Shown here one piece after another: positions 1-12,521 of a stretch of DNA of 64,000 nucleotides. Source of the stretch: Saccharina japonica (lineage: Eukaryota; Sar; Phaeophyceae; Laminariales; Laminariaceae); NCBI GenBank assembly GCA_008828725.1, contig MEHQ01002427.1, positions 248,001-312,000 of the forward strand. The letters are read 5' to 3'. How positions within the stretch are numbered: position 1 is the stretch's first letter; the number at the start of each line of letters is the position of its first letter. Under the pieces are notes generated by a model. It had not been told where the DNA came from, made no database searches, and worked only from the letters and a program-made list of their open reading frames with translations. Both the position numbers and the translations under genes were made by a program.

Positions 1-570
1 TGCACCACCCACTGTACAGCTGCACTGCCTACTGCAGCACCTACTGCACTGCTGCACCACAGCCTACTGCACTCACGAATGTCGGTAGCTGCTCCTTCTT
101 CTCCCCCCCTTCCGGGTCCCAGGCTGGCTTCTTTGGCTCCTCCGCCCAGGCTGGAGAGGACCCAACCTCCTGTTATCGAGGCGTGTCGAGGGGGGGGGGG
201 TGCGTGTTACACCAATCCACGTTCGCTATATGGTACCAGTACCAGTACATACCACTATCCCCAAAAACAAGGAAGTGTTTGGGTTTAACATTGAAATAAA
301 ACTGCCCTTGCATTTAAGAACACAGCAGTGGTACGGGATCGTTTCGTTAACGGCGACCGCCGAAATACATACATACCTGGTACATAAATACGCTGTGATG
401 CTAAGTACATCAGGGCACACGTCGGGTTTCCACCGAACAGGCAGGCGAGGGGGGGGGGGGGGGGGGGGCAGGGGGGGGGGTACTCATTGTTTCACGGCGA
501 TGGCCGGTATGTCGTATAGACCACAGACCTCTGCATCCTCGCATCTCTACAGGGAGGGGGGCAATCTCAC

Positions 571-3500
571 CTCCTCCCCCGCCTCCACAACAGAGGGGGG
601 GGACGGCACAGCCACTCCCCCGTTGCGGCTGGTCTCCTTGGATCTCAACGAGTCCATCACGCTGCCGAGCAGCATCTGCGAGTCCATCTCACTGTCGTCG
701 TCGTTCCTCTCGCCCCGGAGCGCCCCCAGAGGCGGAAGCGCCTGACCAAGGTGTGGAAAACCCGCAAGAAAAGCGTGGCGAGAATCAAGAAAAATACATA
801 ATATTATCCTCAAAGCGAGCAGAGGCCCTGCACGATACGAGCACGAAGTCCTACATATTATCTAGAGTTCTCAAGCATAGTCTACAGCTCCAGTACGCAA
901 GAAAATGTACGCGATGAAAAACGATTATCTTGTCGAAACCCCATCCCGGTTATGATTAGATGACAAACACACATCAATAAATCTGAACATGCAAACTCGC
1001 AATTGCTACCTTCCCCCCAGCAATGTCTGTTTGGTCGGTGAAAACCCGTCATGCTCCGTCCCGGCATTGTACGGATGCGAGGGACCATGGTCAAACCACT
1101 ACGGCCATGCACGAATATCGAGTACACCCCCCCCGTTTAACTGTCCCACGAGTAAGATGCCGTTTACAGCGTTCTACACCTGCACCTTGGACAAAACTTG
1201 GATGCATATCATATAGACATAACAAACACGGGTGGGCTATTGTTGTAAACACAGCAAGCACAACACACGATGGACCAAAAACCATGTAATCCCCAAAGTT
1301 TACACACCATAGTTTGCTTCTGGTGACTATACACCAGGTATGTTTCTCAGCAATAGGACAACAGCCCCCGACCCAGCCACCCCTGTCCCCCTCCCATTAT
1401 CCCAACAACGAACACGACGAAAAATCACCCCCATCCCCCCTATATCCCCATTGCATAACCCCAACAGACACACCGTCCAACTCCCCATCATCTCAACACA
1501 TATACATCTCGAAGCCCCCTACGGCCATGCATGAATATGAAGTATCCCCCCCCCCCCTCCCCCCCCCTCACGTGGCGAAACAGGAAGCAAGAAAGGGATA
1601 GGAGTAGCAAAACGTTTCTATGTACTATATGGAAACAACGTAATGAGCGCCCAACTGTTGGAGGTGTCCCTATTAGGAGTAGGGACGGTGCTCTCCGTCT
1701 CGAAAGGCATGCGTGGTCAATGGTCAAATGACTATGTAAGGCAAGCAACAAATGAGTACGCCACCCCCCCTCCCCGACCGCAATATCTCGACAGGGAAAT
1801 CAGGTTAAAAGCTGCCCGGTTCCCGCTTACCCTTGCGGTGGGCTCGTCGGCAAAGTCGAGGGCGGCCTGGCTTTCAGCCAACGCGTCGGCCGCTGACATC
1901 CCGTTCCTCACGAGCTCCTTGAAGCCTCTCACCCCCCCCGGCTGATGCCACCGAGTGACCGAACCCAGCGAGCGAGAGCGGACAGACAAAGCACGCATGC
2001 AAAACATCGTCGAGACGAAGCAATGAAACGTAAAAAAAGGTGGTAAGAGGCAATGCACAGCAGTGTGGCTGTGCGTACAATGGCACAAGCACGCATCCTA
2101 TTTTTCAGTAAATACCTCACAAGCTTTCTCTTCTCGTTCTGCTTTTGTCGCGCTCGAATCGAATCGACTCGACCGCCGGGCGCGTGGATGAAGAAAACAG
2201 CGAATCCTTGATCAGTTACGTACAAGATAAGGCCACAACCCCAATCACACTGTCATCAATAGCCCATCAACCAACGTATCGCCCCACTCCCCCAAAAAAG
2301 ACTAAAAATATGGACGAACAAAAGGAGAAGGAAGGACTATAACTAAAAACGAACGTATGATACAGCCCTGAACCAGCCCAGCGTACACATATTTTAACGA
2401 GCATAACCCCCGTCCCCTTCCTCTCGACCCGTCCTCACGTCAGTGTCGAAACCCAAGGCCTCGAGCCTAGCTTGCCGGTCCGGGTAGCCCTTGATAAACG
2501 TACCCTGTTCGAGCAGTTTTCGTGTTTTTTCGTCGACCGTCCCAATACATGAGACGATGAGCGTCAAGAAGGCCGTGAAAGAGAGACGACAGCAGAAGGA
2601 AGGCATGTGCACAAAAACGGGGAACAAGGGTTGGAGGGGGCAATGGGGTGAGGGGGGGGGGACAGAAGAAAGGTCAGAATATCGTAATAATACTTCCGAA
2701 AAAAAAACGTCTTCGTTGCAGGGTATGCGATTGAATTGAATATATCTCGTACCAGGTATGTGCCGGTACAATGTTCGCAAAACCGATGGGAAATGATCAC
2801 AACCGCAGAGCTAGACATGAGAGTGTAGCACCAAGAAACTGCAACACCCCAAGCAAACATAATACCTCTATCATACTGTTCGCAGTAGCTCTATCGCGGT
2901 TTAGTCAACACCTCCACCACTAACAGCAGCTCTTATCAATAACGCTACTACTATTACAAGAAGCTCAGCTAGTCTAAAAATCAGCATGAATGGCTCTACA
3001 GAAAACCGATTAATATACTGGTATATAAACTGGTGTACGAACTTTAGCACTTTTTGTACGTAAAAAAATAGAACAGCTGTACCAGAAAGCTCCTATCTCT
3101 GCAAATATCCCCCATCCCACCGACCACAGGGCAGAGCCGATCGAACCACCGAACCACCCACCTTGGTGACGATGTTGGACAGACTCATGCCAAGCTTCAC
3201 GTTCCAAGTGGAGATCGGCCAGGGCTCGTCCCGCGGCACCTCGAAGTTGATCGGCACTTGCGTGTGGCCGTACAGGTGGGCGAACGTCTCAAGCGCCTTG
3301 CACAACTGCAGAACATACAACCAGCAGCAGCAGCCAACACAGCCGAAGAGGAGGCAACAAAAAGGGACAGTGTCAGCGCCCGCATCAGCATCCGCATAAA
3401 TGACCAGGCAGTATAGGAAGCAACAGCAATTGACTACAGCTAGTAGCGTGGGGTTGGGGTCGTTTACTGGTAGTCGACTACAGTAGTAGATTAAGTGTTT

Positions 3501-6500
3501 TTGGATCGTTTGTTTCAGTAGGAATTGACGAGACGAACTATTTATGATTCGTTTGTTTAAAAAGCAAACATAAAAAAACGACAAGCAGCACCAGTCACGA
3601 GAACAACAACAGCACCAACCACAAACACATGCAGACGCAGGGGGGCAGCAGCCACATCGATAGCCCTGCATGTACCCCTACTCTTACCCTCAACCCTACC
3701 TTACCCTAACCCTAACCAGCGAGCCGCCTTTACCGCAATTCCGAATTATCATCTAGGATCAAATATAGAAATCGGGGAAAATTGGTTGTGGCCCGCGTGT
3801 GGTTCCACTGTTATGAGAAGGGACATTTCGAAAAACGCCGAAAACACTACGTTATACACTAATCCCAACCCTAACCCCCACCCCAACCCCTGGAGACCCT
3901 TACGAGTTTTGTCTCGAAAAATTCAGGCGTTTTTTTTGGTTTCTTGAAAAGTTGGTCGACCACACTACAAGGCATATAATAAAATATTCCCCCGATTTCT
4001 GTACTTTATCCAAGATAAATAATTCAGTGATGCGGTAAAGACTACTGGAGCGGTAACCGTCAGTCGTATATGTACCTTGTCGAATCGCGTCTCCGTGGGT
4101 CCTCCCCACCGACCGCCGACCTTTTCGGTGGAGACGATGGGGTTGATTGGTACACCAAGCGCTAGCAGTCTGTCCGCGTTGGCCTGGCTGTCCTTGGCGT
4201 ATTTCTGGGCGAGGCGTTTTTGTAGTAGGGGGTTGTGGAGAAATAAAAGCGGCGGAATGCGGATGGGATGGGACGAGACGGGATGGAATGGGATGGTGTG
4301 GAAGGAGGGTGGGATGGGATGGGATGGGATGCGGTGCAATAAGATGGAATGCGGTGCAATTAGATGAGACGGCATGTGATAAGATAAGATGTGTGGTATG
4401 ATATTTCATATGGTATGGTGTGGTTTGATATGTCATCTTATGGCATATAGCAGTATGGTGTGGTAAGGTGTTGGAGAAGGAGGGCTAGCATAGCGTAAAG
4501 GCGCAAAAAACAAAGTGGGATGGACGATATATATATAGATGCGAGGAAGAAAAACTGCAGTACAGTACACAGCACAGCACAGCACAGCGAGATGACCAAA
4601 CGTTTCACGTCGCCTGACTCACAACACCGCGGTGACATCAAAGCTCTCTCACTCCAACAAGGTCCATCAGTGTCCGGGGTCAACCAAAGTGGCAGGAAAA
4701 CGCCTCCACATATCTCACCTGCCGAGATCGGACCACCCGCACTTGGCTCCCGAGCGGAAAGCCTCTCGTTCTGATTGGCCAGGGATCCGCGTTCGGAATG
4801 ACGAAAGTCGCAGGCATGTTCGGGACAGATCCTCCCAATTCCTGGTAGATCTGCAGAGCACGTAAATGTTGTACCAGGCACAAACCATTGAACATCGGCC
4901 AAGTCGTCAGTCAGCGCAGCGTGGAAAGCAGCACACCAAAAATAAGGACAAAGTCAACCCATAACTTACGAGCGTACCAGGTAACAGCAGTACTACACTA
5001 TGAAAAAAAAACGACTGCGGGTATCGATCACAATCCAGTGCCGCGAATACTAATATTCGTAGGTGCGCAACTGTTGCACGGCGGAAAGAAAGAGCTGCAA
5101 TTGAAGGAGCTATAAAAGAGGAGAAATAAAAACCAAGTCGAATTCACAAACGCCTTACTATACATTATAAATGGAATACGAGTATAGAACAGACGCATCA
5201 CGTAGCTTGCAACGTTGAGTATCAACCCCTCAATCGGTTCAACTCGCAGCTGAAGTATCGTATTTATAACATGTCTTCCTCAAGAACAGAAAAACAAAAA
5301 AACGTCGGCGACATGGTCGTGGTCATTGTTTTCCCCCTCACCTCTAACCCCTCGCAGAGAATGGAAAACTCCTCGACGTTTCCGTCCCCTTCCGTGTCGT
5401 CATCGTGTACCCTCAGCCGCCATTCGAAGCCGAGCTTGTCGAGGATGTTTCTCCTCTCCTCCAGCGTTTCCTCGGTGTCTCCGAGCCATCGCCCTATATA
5501 CCGCCGCAAAAGAGAAAATAAAAACAGAAACAACGGTACGACGGCTTCAGCGATACCGACGACGGTAACAGCGCAACAACACACACGAGAGACAAAATTA
5601 TCCAGCACCACACCAACTTCACTGCCCTCAACTCTGACCGCCCTGGACATCATCAGCCATCAACCATCTACCCCAATCGAAAAATAATCAACAGAAAAAA
5701 ATCAACACTCAACCCCTCAAGAACTGGTCCCACGAATTTGGGGACAAACTACTTAGAATTTGTGTTGCGCCTTTTTTTTAGTTCTGAATGGGTTAACAAC
5801 AACGCCAGCACCCACACCATCATCACCACACCCACCACCATGAAATATGAAAAAATTCAACGTCAGAAACTCCAACTTCAACTTCAACACCAATACCACC
5901 GCTACTCTTTCCTTCGCCTCCTGTCGACAAAAAACCTCGTGCCGAGTTACCAACAACGTTCCCATCGACCCCCCTCCCTCTAACACCCCTCTCTTGTCCT
6001 TCCCTTTTCATGTTCTTCGACCTCTCCCTTTTTATGCTCCTCTTTTTTCTCTCACCCGTCATCCGCATTTGGGCGATGCGCGAGCCCAGCTTGTGCCCCC
6101 AGATTTCCATTGGCCAAGGTTCCTCCGCCGGGATGACGAATCTCGTCGGCACCCGCGAGTGTCCGTTGATGCGGTAAAAAGTCTCGATCCCTTGCGGAGA
6201 GAGAAATTGGGGGGGGGGGGGATAAGAAAAGGCGTCATCCGGGGTAGAAACGCAGAGCAAGACGCAAGACAAACAGGTTAGAGAGTGAGAGGGAACACAA
6301 CATTGAAACAGGTTCAGGTTTTACTGTTCTATCTTGGGCTGTGAGCAGGAAAGTGCACGGGAGTGGGGGGAGAGGGGGGGGTGTACTCATATCGTGCATG
6401 GCGGTAGTCGTATGACCATAGACTCTTGCATCCCTGCAATGCCAGCACGGAGCAGGTTGCATTTTCACCAACCAGGCAGACATTGCTTGCTGCACCAAGC

Positions 6501-9500
6501 GAGAAGCGCCGTGAGGTGGAGGGAGGTCGGGGGTGTCTTATTTCCCCCCCAGTCAACAAGGCTACGTATAACACTAACACTTACTTCTCACGAACAACGT
6601 GGCCATACAAACATTCCAAGCTTACCACCACGAGGATATACTGCTGGAACAGGGCTCAAAGGGGGAGACCACGACTCACTACACCTGTCGCAGACGGAGC
6701 GCTACAACCGTGCTAAGACCCGACCACGATACGACCACCACCACCACCACCATCACCACCACCGCACTACCTCGCCCTTGCGCCTACACCCCCTCCTCCC
6801 ATCTTATCTAGTCATGCGAAGCGGTGCGGTGTGGCACGGCAAGCCATACACGAGGTATACCACCATAATACAAGAAGGCACAGGGCGTAAGTAACCTTAC
6901 CCGTGATGATCTGATCCCATTCATCGGCCACCGCTGAGTGCTCCCACTCGAACCCCATATTCTTCAAGAGCTGAACCCTCTCTGGATACTGCCCCTTGTA
7001 CACATCCTTTTCGTTTCTCAACTTGTATACCTGACGGCGCGGCAGAGGGTAGGGGTAGGAGGTGGTCGTGGGGGTTGGGTTGGGTGGGGGGTGTACTCAT
7101 GTCGTGCACGGCCGTAGTCATATGCATAGACCCTCGCATCCCTACAATGCCGGGACGGAGCACGTTAGGTTTTCACCGACCAGGCAGACATTGTCAGTAC
7201 CAAACGCGAAGCGCCGTGAGGTGTTCGGCGAGTCGCACGAAGGGTGAGCTGCATCCTACTAAGGACCGCTTGTGAGGCGGACTTGCGTATGGATGACAGC
7301 TTCAATGAGTGGGGGGGGCAGAAGAGCAGAAAGGCAGGGGAAGTCTGTTACCGGCTTTGCTGCATAGGGGAGCATTTTGGAGGCAATAAACGCCCGGTGT
7401 TGTTGAGGTTGTGAGACAATTTCCGACCCCTCGGCTTTGAAATGCTCGACTCCGCTGTATAAAAAATGGGTCAAGTCAACCCCGCTACAGCCGTACTCAT
7501 GTTCCGGGGCCAAACTACTTGAATTAAGAGTCTGATAATTGTTGCGGGAGGAACACTAACACTCCAATCCTACAACAGTACATATGTACGTGAACCGTGT
7601 GGGAACGGCCAGGTTTGCTGCAAGGTCTGAAACAACCAAGACCTTGACCCCACAGGAGATTGGTGGAAGACAAAACGTATCTGCGATTGAAGATTCAGGG
7701 CTGTTGATTTGACATCTCTGCAAAACCAAGACGAGGCGTTTCTCTCCAATCCAGCGAAGCCCGTTCAAGATAGGGGTCATCCCCCGCGGTATCATAGGAG
7801 ACACGCTTCTGTGACCATGCATACCAGCCCTGAGCAAACCAAACAAACCACAACCGACAAAAACCAAACCAAATCCAACCTCGTACAATATTCATCTCCA
7901 ACCCCCCCCCCCCCTGCCGGAAAAACACGCCTCAGTCTATGGCAGCCCCTGCTGGACGGCTTCTGCTGGCCACAACGAGGGTGACGCAGCTCCCCATACT
8001 CTGTTCCGCGGTGACCACACGTGAATGACCGGCGAATCAGGCAGCGTCCTAACTCACGACCCGGTCGATAGCCACACTCATTTAATACCGCCCTAACAAA
8101 TATATCAACGTCAGCAGACAGCATAAAACAGGTATCATGTCCCCGGTGCTCCGTCTCGAAAGGGATGCGTGGTCAATGGTCAAATGACTAAGGCAAGCAA
8201 CAAATGAGTACGCCCCCCCCCCCCCCTCCCACCCCCCCACCGCCTCCCTCCATCTCTCTTTACTTTCCCGTCTCACCAATTTCCCAAGCTCCAGCCCCCA
8301 CAGGTTCTCGGGCCAAGGTGCCGTCGAGGCCACCCGGAACGTCGGCAGCATCTTCAAGTGCCCATGTATGCGCTTGTAGCACGATAACGCCTCCACTATC
8401 GCAGGGAAAACGTCCACCGTCGTGGCAGCCCTGTTCAGGTAGCCCTCCTGCGTCGGCGCCTGCGCGAACGCGTGCGCCTCGCGCGCCCCCATCGACGACT
8501 CGGCCGAGCCCCGACCCGTCATCCCACCAGCCCCCCCGTTCCCCCGACCCCGTACGCCTCCTACCCCGCCCCCGCCAGCTACCCCCCCCCCTCCCCCCGC
8601 CCCCCCTGCACCCCCCCACGCTACTCCCCCCATGCCTCCCGACGGGGCGGTGGCCTCCAGCCGGGTTTGCGGCCCGGGAGGAGCAGCGGTCGAAGGCCAG
8701 CCCAGGCCCCACACGTACGGTACTCTTCTCGACTGCGAGGGTTTCACGGACGGAGGCAATGGGGGGGGGGGGGGTAGGGAGGGGGCAAAAAAGGGAAGGA
8801 GTGGTCAACAGACAGCAGTGCTGAGCTATCAGATGTGTTTTAATGTACGAAGTGTGGTTGAACAGATGAGCATGAGGGCCCAGACGTTATTTACTCGTGT
8901 CGTATTGTATGTACAGGGTACGCCTTCCTATCCAAGTCGGACCAGCGAGGGTCTTGGTCGAGTAGAGCCGCCGGGCTAAAAAGGCGACTGCCGGTGAGCT
9001 ATGATAACGTGTAAATACTTGCTTACTCGTAAAGCCAAGGACATTTTAGACTTTTACCGGTACTGGTTGCGCTCTGCACTCTGCACATCCATACGTATGT
9101 ACGTTTACACGCGTGCTCTATGTGTGTAATGATATCTACGCAGCGCGACAGCAGTGAGTGGTGAACGAAAGGCGAGACTGGAGAAACATCGCTTACGTCT
9201 GTTTCCTGTTTATAGCATACTGTACGTGTAAACACATGTAAAGCCGTTGCAGCCAACATGAAACATGAACCACGACATCAACCACAAGGTATGACACATG
9301 TGCAAGCCACTATTGGTATGTAAGATGTAAGTACAGCAGTACCAACTCTAAGTTAGGGTTCCAAACAGTCGTACTGTACGTACTACTGCTGTATATACAT
9401 GATGTGATATCAAGCCATGAGCACGATGCACGCGATACGATATGCTACACTCAGCTTTGCGCTCGGCGTCAGACAAGGAAAACGGAACGAGAGGAAGGAG

Positions 9501-10734
9501 GAGAAAGTTGCCCGAGGAAGGCAGGCGTCTTAAAATACAATAAATATCGGCAACGTGACTGCAACACTAAACACTAAACACCTGCTGCTGCTGCTGCTGC
9601 TGCTGCTATCAGTCCATCACACGTAACGACCCCCACGCAAGCCACCAAACACATATTACGCATGCAACCCTCTCAGATTCTCGGAATTACTCGTACTCGT
9701 CCTTGTACGGAACTCGTACGTACCCCACAAGCGCAACACCCATGGCAAGACATAGAGGCGCAACACAGGCTGCTGAGCATTTGCTGTCAGGCTTTCAATT
9801 CAAGACTTCAATTCGAGAATTAACCGACACCTTGGACGCCCAATGGCGAAAAACAAGCGAGCAGAGAGACAACAGAAAAAGTCTCAAACCCTTCTTCCTT
9901 CCCACCCATGAACTTCCTTCCACCTCCTCACCTGCCGGCCTAGCGTTCCTGTGAAGCTCCCCTGCAGCAGAGGCCGCGACGCATGCTCTCGGCAGGCAGC
10001 ACCCGAGCCCAAAGGATTTCGGGAGTCGGCGGAGCACTGGGGCTGGCTGGCGTGTGGAGCCATAGGATGCTGCAACAATCGACATGAAGCAAAACCGCGC
10101 AAACAGCAGTAGCAGCAGCAACAACAGCAACAGCAAGAAGAGTGTTCGTTTGACTTGACGCGCAAAGAGGTGTAGCTCATGCGGAGGGCGAGAGAGGCTA
10201 CCTGCGTGCGGGGGGAGGGGAGGGGACACCCCCCGGTGATTGCGGCTACGAGGGTCTCGCTGCGGACGTGTCCCAAGCGCTTGCTTGAAGTGCCCTTGGT
10301 GGGAGAGCGTGTCTCGGCACACCGCGAAAAACATGTGTGCTGCAACGCCATCCTTACTCTACGAGCAGGTGGTTTGAGGGTGCAGCGTACCCACCGTTTA
10401 TATGTTCAACTTTGTATACAAACAAACAGAGGGCAACGGGAGGTTGGTAACTTTCTGCAACGCTGCGTGCTGCGTGCGCCTTGGTCAGGGAAAACAGCGG
10501 GGCACGTGCGACCGGCGCTTGCTTCCAGCAAACACGAGCGAAAGAAGTCACGGTACGCTACGCCAAGCCACGCACCTGGAACGCCGTGGTAGGGTCGACG
10601 AGGGAGGCAAGCGCAGCCAAAGAGAGCGCCGCGAGAGGCAGCGAGTTGTTACCCAGGGGGCGCCTGCAACTCCACGCCGATCGTCTTCTTGCTCTCCCAC
10701 AGTCATCGACCGTCACCACTCCGTCGGTCGCCAT
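571..10734 (-). CDS. HA-repeat protein, possibly plastid-targeted, 13 visible exons (3' end may lie outside window)
   Basis: Exons, 5' to 3' on the minus strand: 10734-10576, 10339-10202, 9961-9932, 8732-8277, 7030-6901, 6190-6056, 5493-5342, 4850-4719, 4204-4076, 3305-3162, 2504-2439, 1941-1831 and 741-571. They total 1953 nt, and every GT-AG junction keeps frame (phase 0 except introns 5 and 6, phase 1). Four tandem repeats lie at about residues 228-300, 305-395, 398-487 and 488-557. Each has an aromatic/HG half with P-x-x-F-x-(V/I), PWP and LG motifs, then an Arg-rich half ending in LGF-W or a variant. This matches stramenopile helicase-associated-type repeats, thought to bind nucleic acid; no helicase motor is visible. 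Exon 4 has a Gly-rich linker. Exon 1 encodes a hydrophobic stretch (LPLAALSLAALASL) followed by TTAF, a possible bipartite plastid signal, but its 30-residue basic leader is long for one. Exons 4-11 are secure. Exons 1-3 and 12-13 rest only on frame and splice signals. If the last donor is ignored, the protein stops at 2394. Confidence 0.72.
1015..1125 (-). repeat. Left-end fragment of a GTACTCAT-family element, inverted
   Basis: Reverse copy: TGTCTGTTTGGTCGGTGAAA, then a Cys-free GC-rich stretch ending CGAGTAC at 1125, followed by a run of C. It matches the left terminus of the 7093 copy. A shorter inverted fragment of the same end lies at about 1513-1545, again followed by a C run. Confidence 0.5.
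1695..1759 (+). repeat. Right end of a GTACTCAT-family element
   Basis: TGCGTGGTCAATGGTCAAAT followed by GACTATGTAAGGCAAGCAAC and ATGAGTAC, then C-rich sequence. It matches the right terminus of the 7093-8211 copy. A diverged left-type end is present near 480-520 after a long G tract. Confidence 0.5.
3728..4040 (+). mobile_element. CTTTACCGCA inverted-repeat element with telomere-like core, copy 1 (313 bp)
   Basis: It starts CTTTACCGCAATTCCGAATT and ends with the inverse (AATTCAGTGATGCGGTAAAG). The interior has CCCAACCCTAACCCCCACCC. A second copy lies inverted at 18884-19185 with shared internal blocks (TGGTTCCACTGTTATGAGAA matches its reverse). No coding capacity. It sits in an intron of the HA-repeat gene, just after a short (CCCTAA) run at about 3688-3718. 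Confidence 0.65.
4256..4460 (+). repeat. GGGAT-type degenerate microsatellite
   Basis: Runs of GATGGGATGGGATGGGATG and a second block of GGAATGCGGTGCAAT, then AT-rich GATAAGATGTG units. It lies in an intron of the HA-repeat gene. Confidence 0.5.
5709..5795. mobile_element. TTAACCC-family MITE, degenerate
   Basis: TCAACCCCTCAAGAACTGG and GTTCTGAATGGGTTAA flank the core GGGGACAAACTACTTAGAAT. It lies in an intron of the HA-repeat gene. Confidence 0.5.
6383..6530 (+). repeat. Left end of a GTACTCAT-family element
   Basis: The same left terminal region as the copy at 7093, including the CACCAACCAGGCAGACATTG segment and GCGAAGCGCCGTGAGGTG-like sequence. It starts after a G run. No matching right end follows, so it is truncated. 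It lies in the same HA-gene intron. Confidence 0.55.
7093..8211 (+). mobile_element. Complete GTACTCAT-ended inverted-repeat element (1119 bp)
   Basis: The left end reads GTACTCATGTCGTGCACGG and continues CCGTAGTCATATG; the right end, read inward, is GTACTCATTTGTTGCTTGCC then TTAGTCATTTG. These are imperfect inverted repeats of about 32 bp. Both outer edges abut homopolymer (G run before 7091, C run after 8212). No transposase is visible. It sits in the intron between exons 4 and 5 of the HA-repeat gene. Confidence 0.6.
9582..9607 (+). repeat. CTG trinucleotide repeat
   Basis: Eight perfect CTG units plus a partial one, in the intron between exons 3 and 4 of the HA-repeat gene. Confidence 0.8.
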
Positions 10735-12521
10735 CAATCCTCCACCAGCACTGGCAGCACCTCGGCTGTGCGTGTCGTCCGACCTCTCAGTGCCTCCTCG
10801 GGGACGCCTCTGGGGAAGGACATGTGAAGGCCATCCCGCGGTCTCCGATGCCTCGCCGCCGTGGCATCCTGCCCCGTCTTCCCCCCGAGCCATCCCGGCA
10901 AGGGGAGACGGCTCGTGTCGTCGGCGGGGCTGGGAGGGCGCTCGCATTCGACTCGAGGTGGACGTATCTGGCGCAGTGATGGCGGTCTTCGCTCCGGTGC
11001 TGCGACGCACGGAGCCGCAGGCAGAAGAAACCTGGTGTACGTGACACAGGTTTACGGGGCTGTCCCCTGTGAAGAAACGCCTTCCAAAAGAAACAGTCAC
11101 TCAAAATCAAACTCCCCACATGTGTCGTACAACACCACGCAGCAGCAGTACTACATATGCTTTGTCTCTTAGCTCTTGGGCTCAAACACACGCGTGCCTT
11201 GTCTAGGGGTAGATGCTGGGTTATCCCTTTGCCGCTCCACGCTCGGTTTTTGCCGGACGCGATAAAACACGGCTCCAGCCAAGGCTGGCGGCACCCTTTC
11301 TTTGGGACAAGTACAGCCGTCCGTTAGATTCAAATTGAAACCGTTTCGACCACCTACGAGAGAAGAGAGAAGGTCCAAACAGGGTGTAGAGTGTAGATGA
11401 CTACCAATCGCCAAGCGCGTATTTTTCTCTCGTTGATGGCCACGAAGGAGTGTTCGCTGTACACAGCAGCGCGCAGCTATCCGTCTGCATCATGCAATGT
11501 TACGTCACAGGCAGACGATATCCTAGCGGTCAGAATCGTGATCCTAACTGCTGTTATCTCATGAGCATGAAGGTACTGCTGTTCTTCCGCCACAGACCTA
11601 ACATGAGAGTCGTAGTAGGTCGGTTGTCATCAATCTCCGCCGGATTAGCGGTTGAGGCGGATAGCCCTGAGGACTTCGGCTAGAAGACCGTCCCTCGTCC
11701 AGTTGGAATCGCAGAACGCACACCAAGAGTATGGGTACGAGTATGCATCTCAAAACACCAACGCACACAAAGCATGACGCACAACGAAAAAACACCAAAC
11801 CAACAAATCAGAGCGGTAGACGGTAATAAAAAGCCAGCATTCAATGGTTTTCAAATTAATCACGGGCAGAAGTGGTGTGGGTACGTAGACATGGTCACTC
11901 TGTCAGTCTTGATGGACTGCCTCGCGTGCGAGGATAGGCAATCCCTTTTGCGTGTACCGGTGGATAGGTTTCGTGCGCAGAGCAGAAGATGAGCGAGTGT
12001 CCAAACAGCGGCATGGTCGACGATGCACGAGTCCCTTTTTATGACATTTGCGTTCGACACGCCGACAAGTTGGATTTCGGATGTATGTGTATGTGAGCAG
12101 TTCACTACTCGTAAATCACATGGCCCAGGTTCACAAACCAAGCAGTGTATCGAATTATATGTACGGGCTGTTGATACCTTCCAGCACTTACTCAACCGCT
12201 ATGGCCACCAAGTGGCGGCCCCCACAAGGTTCCCCCCTCCCCTAACCCCCTCGCAGTCGTCTCTCGGTCGTACGACGTCACAGGAGGTGTGTAATTCGAC
12301 CGTACCAGCAACGACACTGCCAACAGAATCGCCTCTCCCTCTTCTAGCGTTCTTGGCGGTACAGACAGAGTATTCGAAAGGTTTGAGGTTCCAAAACATC
12401 CTTCACTCAGCACCAGGAAGTTAAGCGCTACCGCTACATGTGATATGACGGCAAAAACCTGCCCCGGCCAGGTGTCACGCCGACGCTCTACTGCCGGGGC
12501 GTCAGAGCGCCAACCAAAATT
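10735..12521. other. Spacer between the HA-repeat and S1 genes
   Basis: No convincing exon. It holds the putative promoter of the HA-repeat gene and the 3' flank of the S1 gene. The short open frames seen have no splice-supported continuation. Confidence 0.45.

Noticed and set aside
3680-3900. CCCTAA-like runs suggesting a telomere or chromosome end
   Set aside because: The runs are short, degenerate and flanked by genes on both sides. Most lie within or beside an inverted-repeat element that has a second copy at 18884-19185.
8204-8824. Plus-strand proline-rich open frame
   Set aside because: It is the complement of the Gly-rich exon 4 of the HA-repeat gene, whose frame and splice sites fit the rest of that gene.
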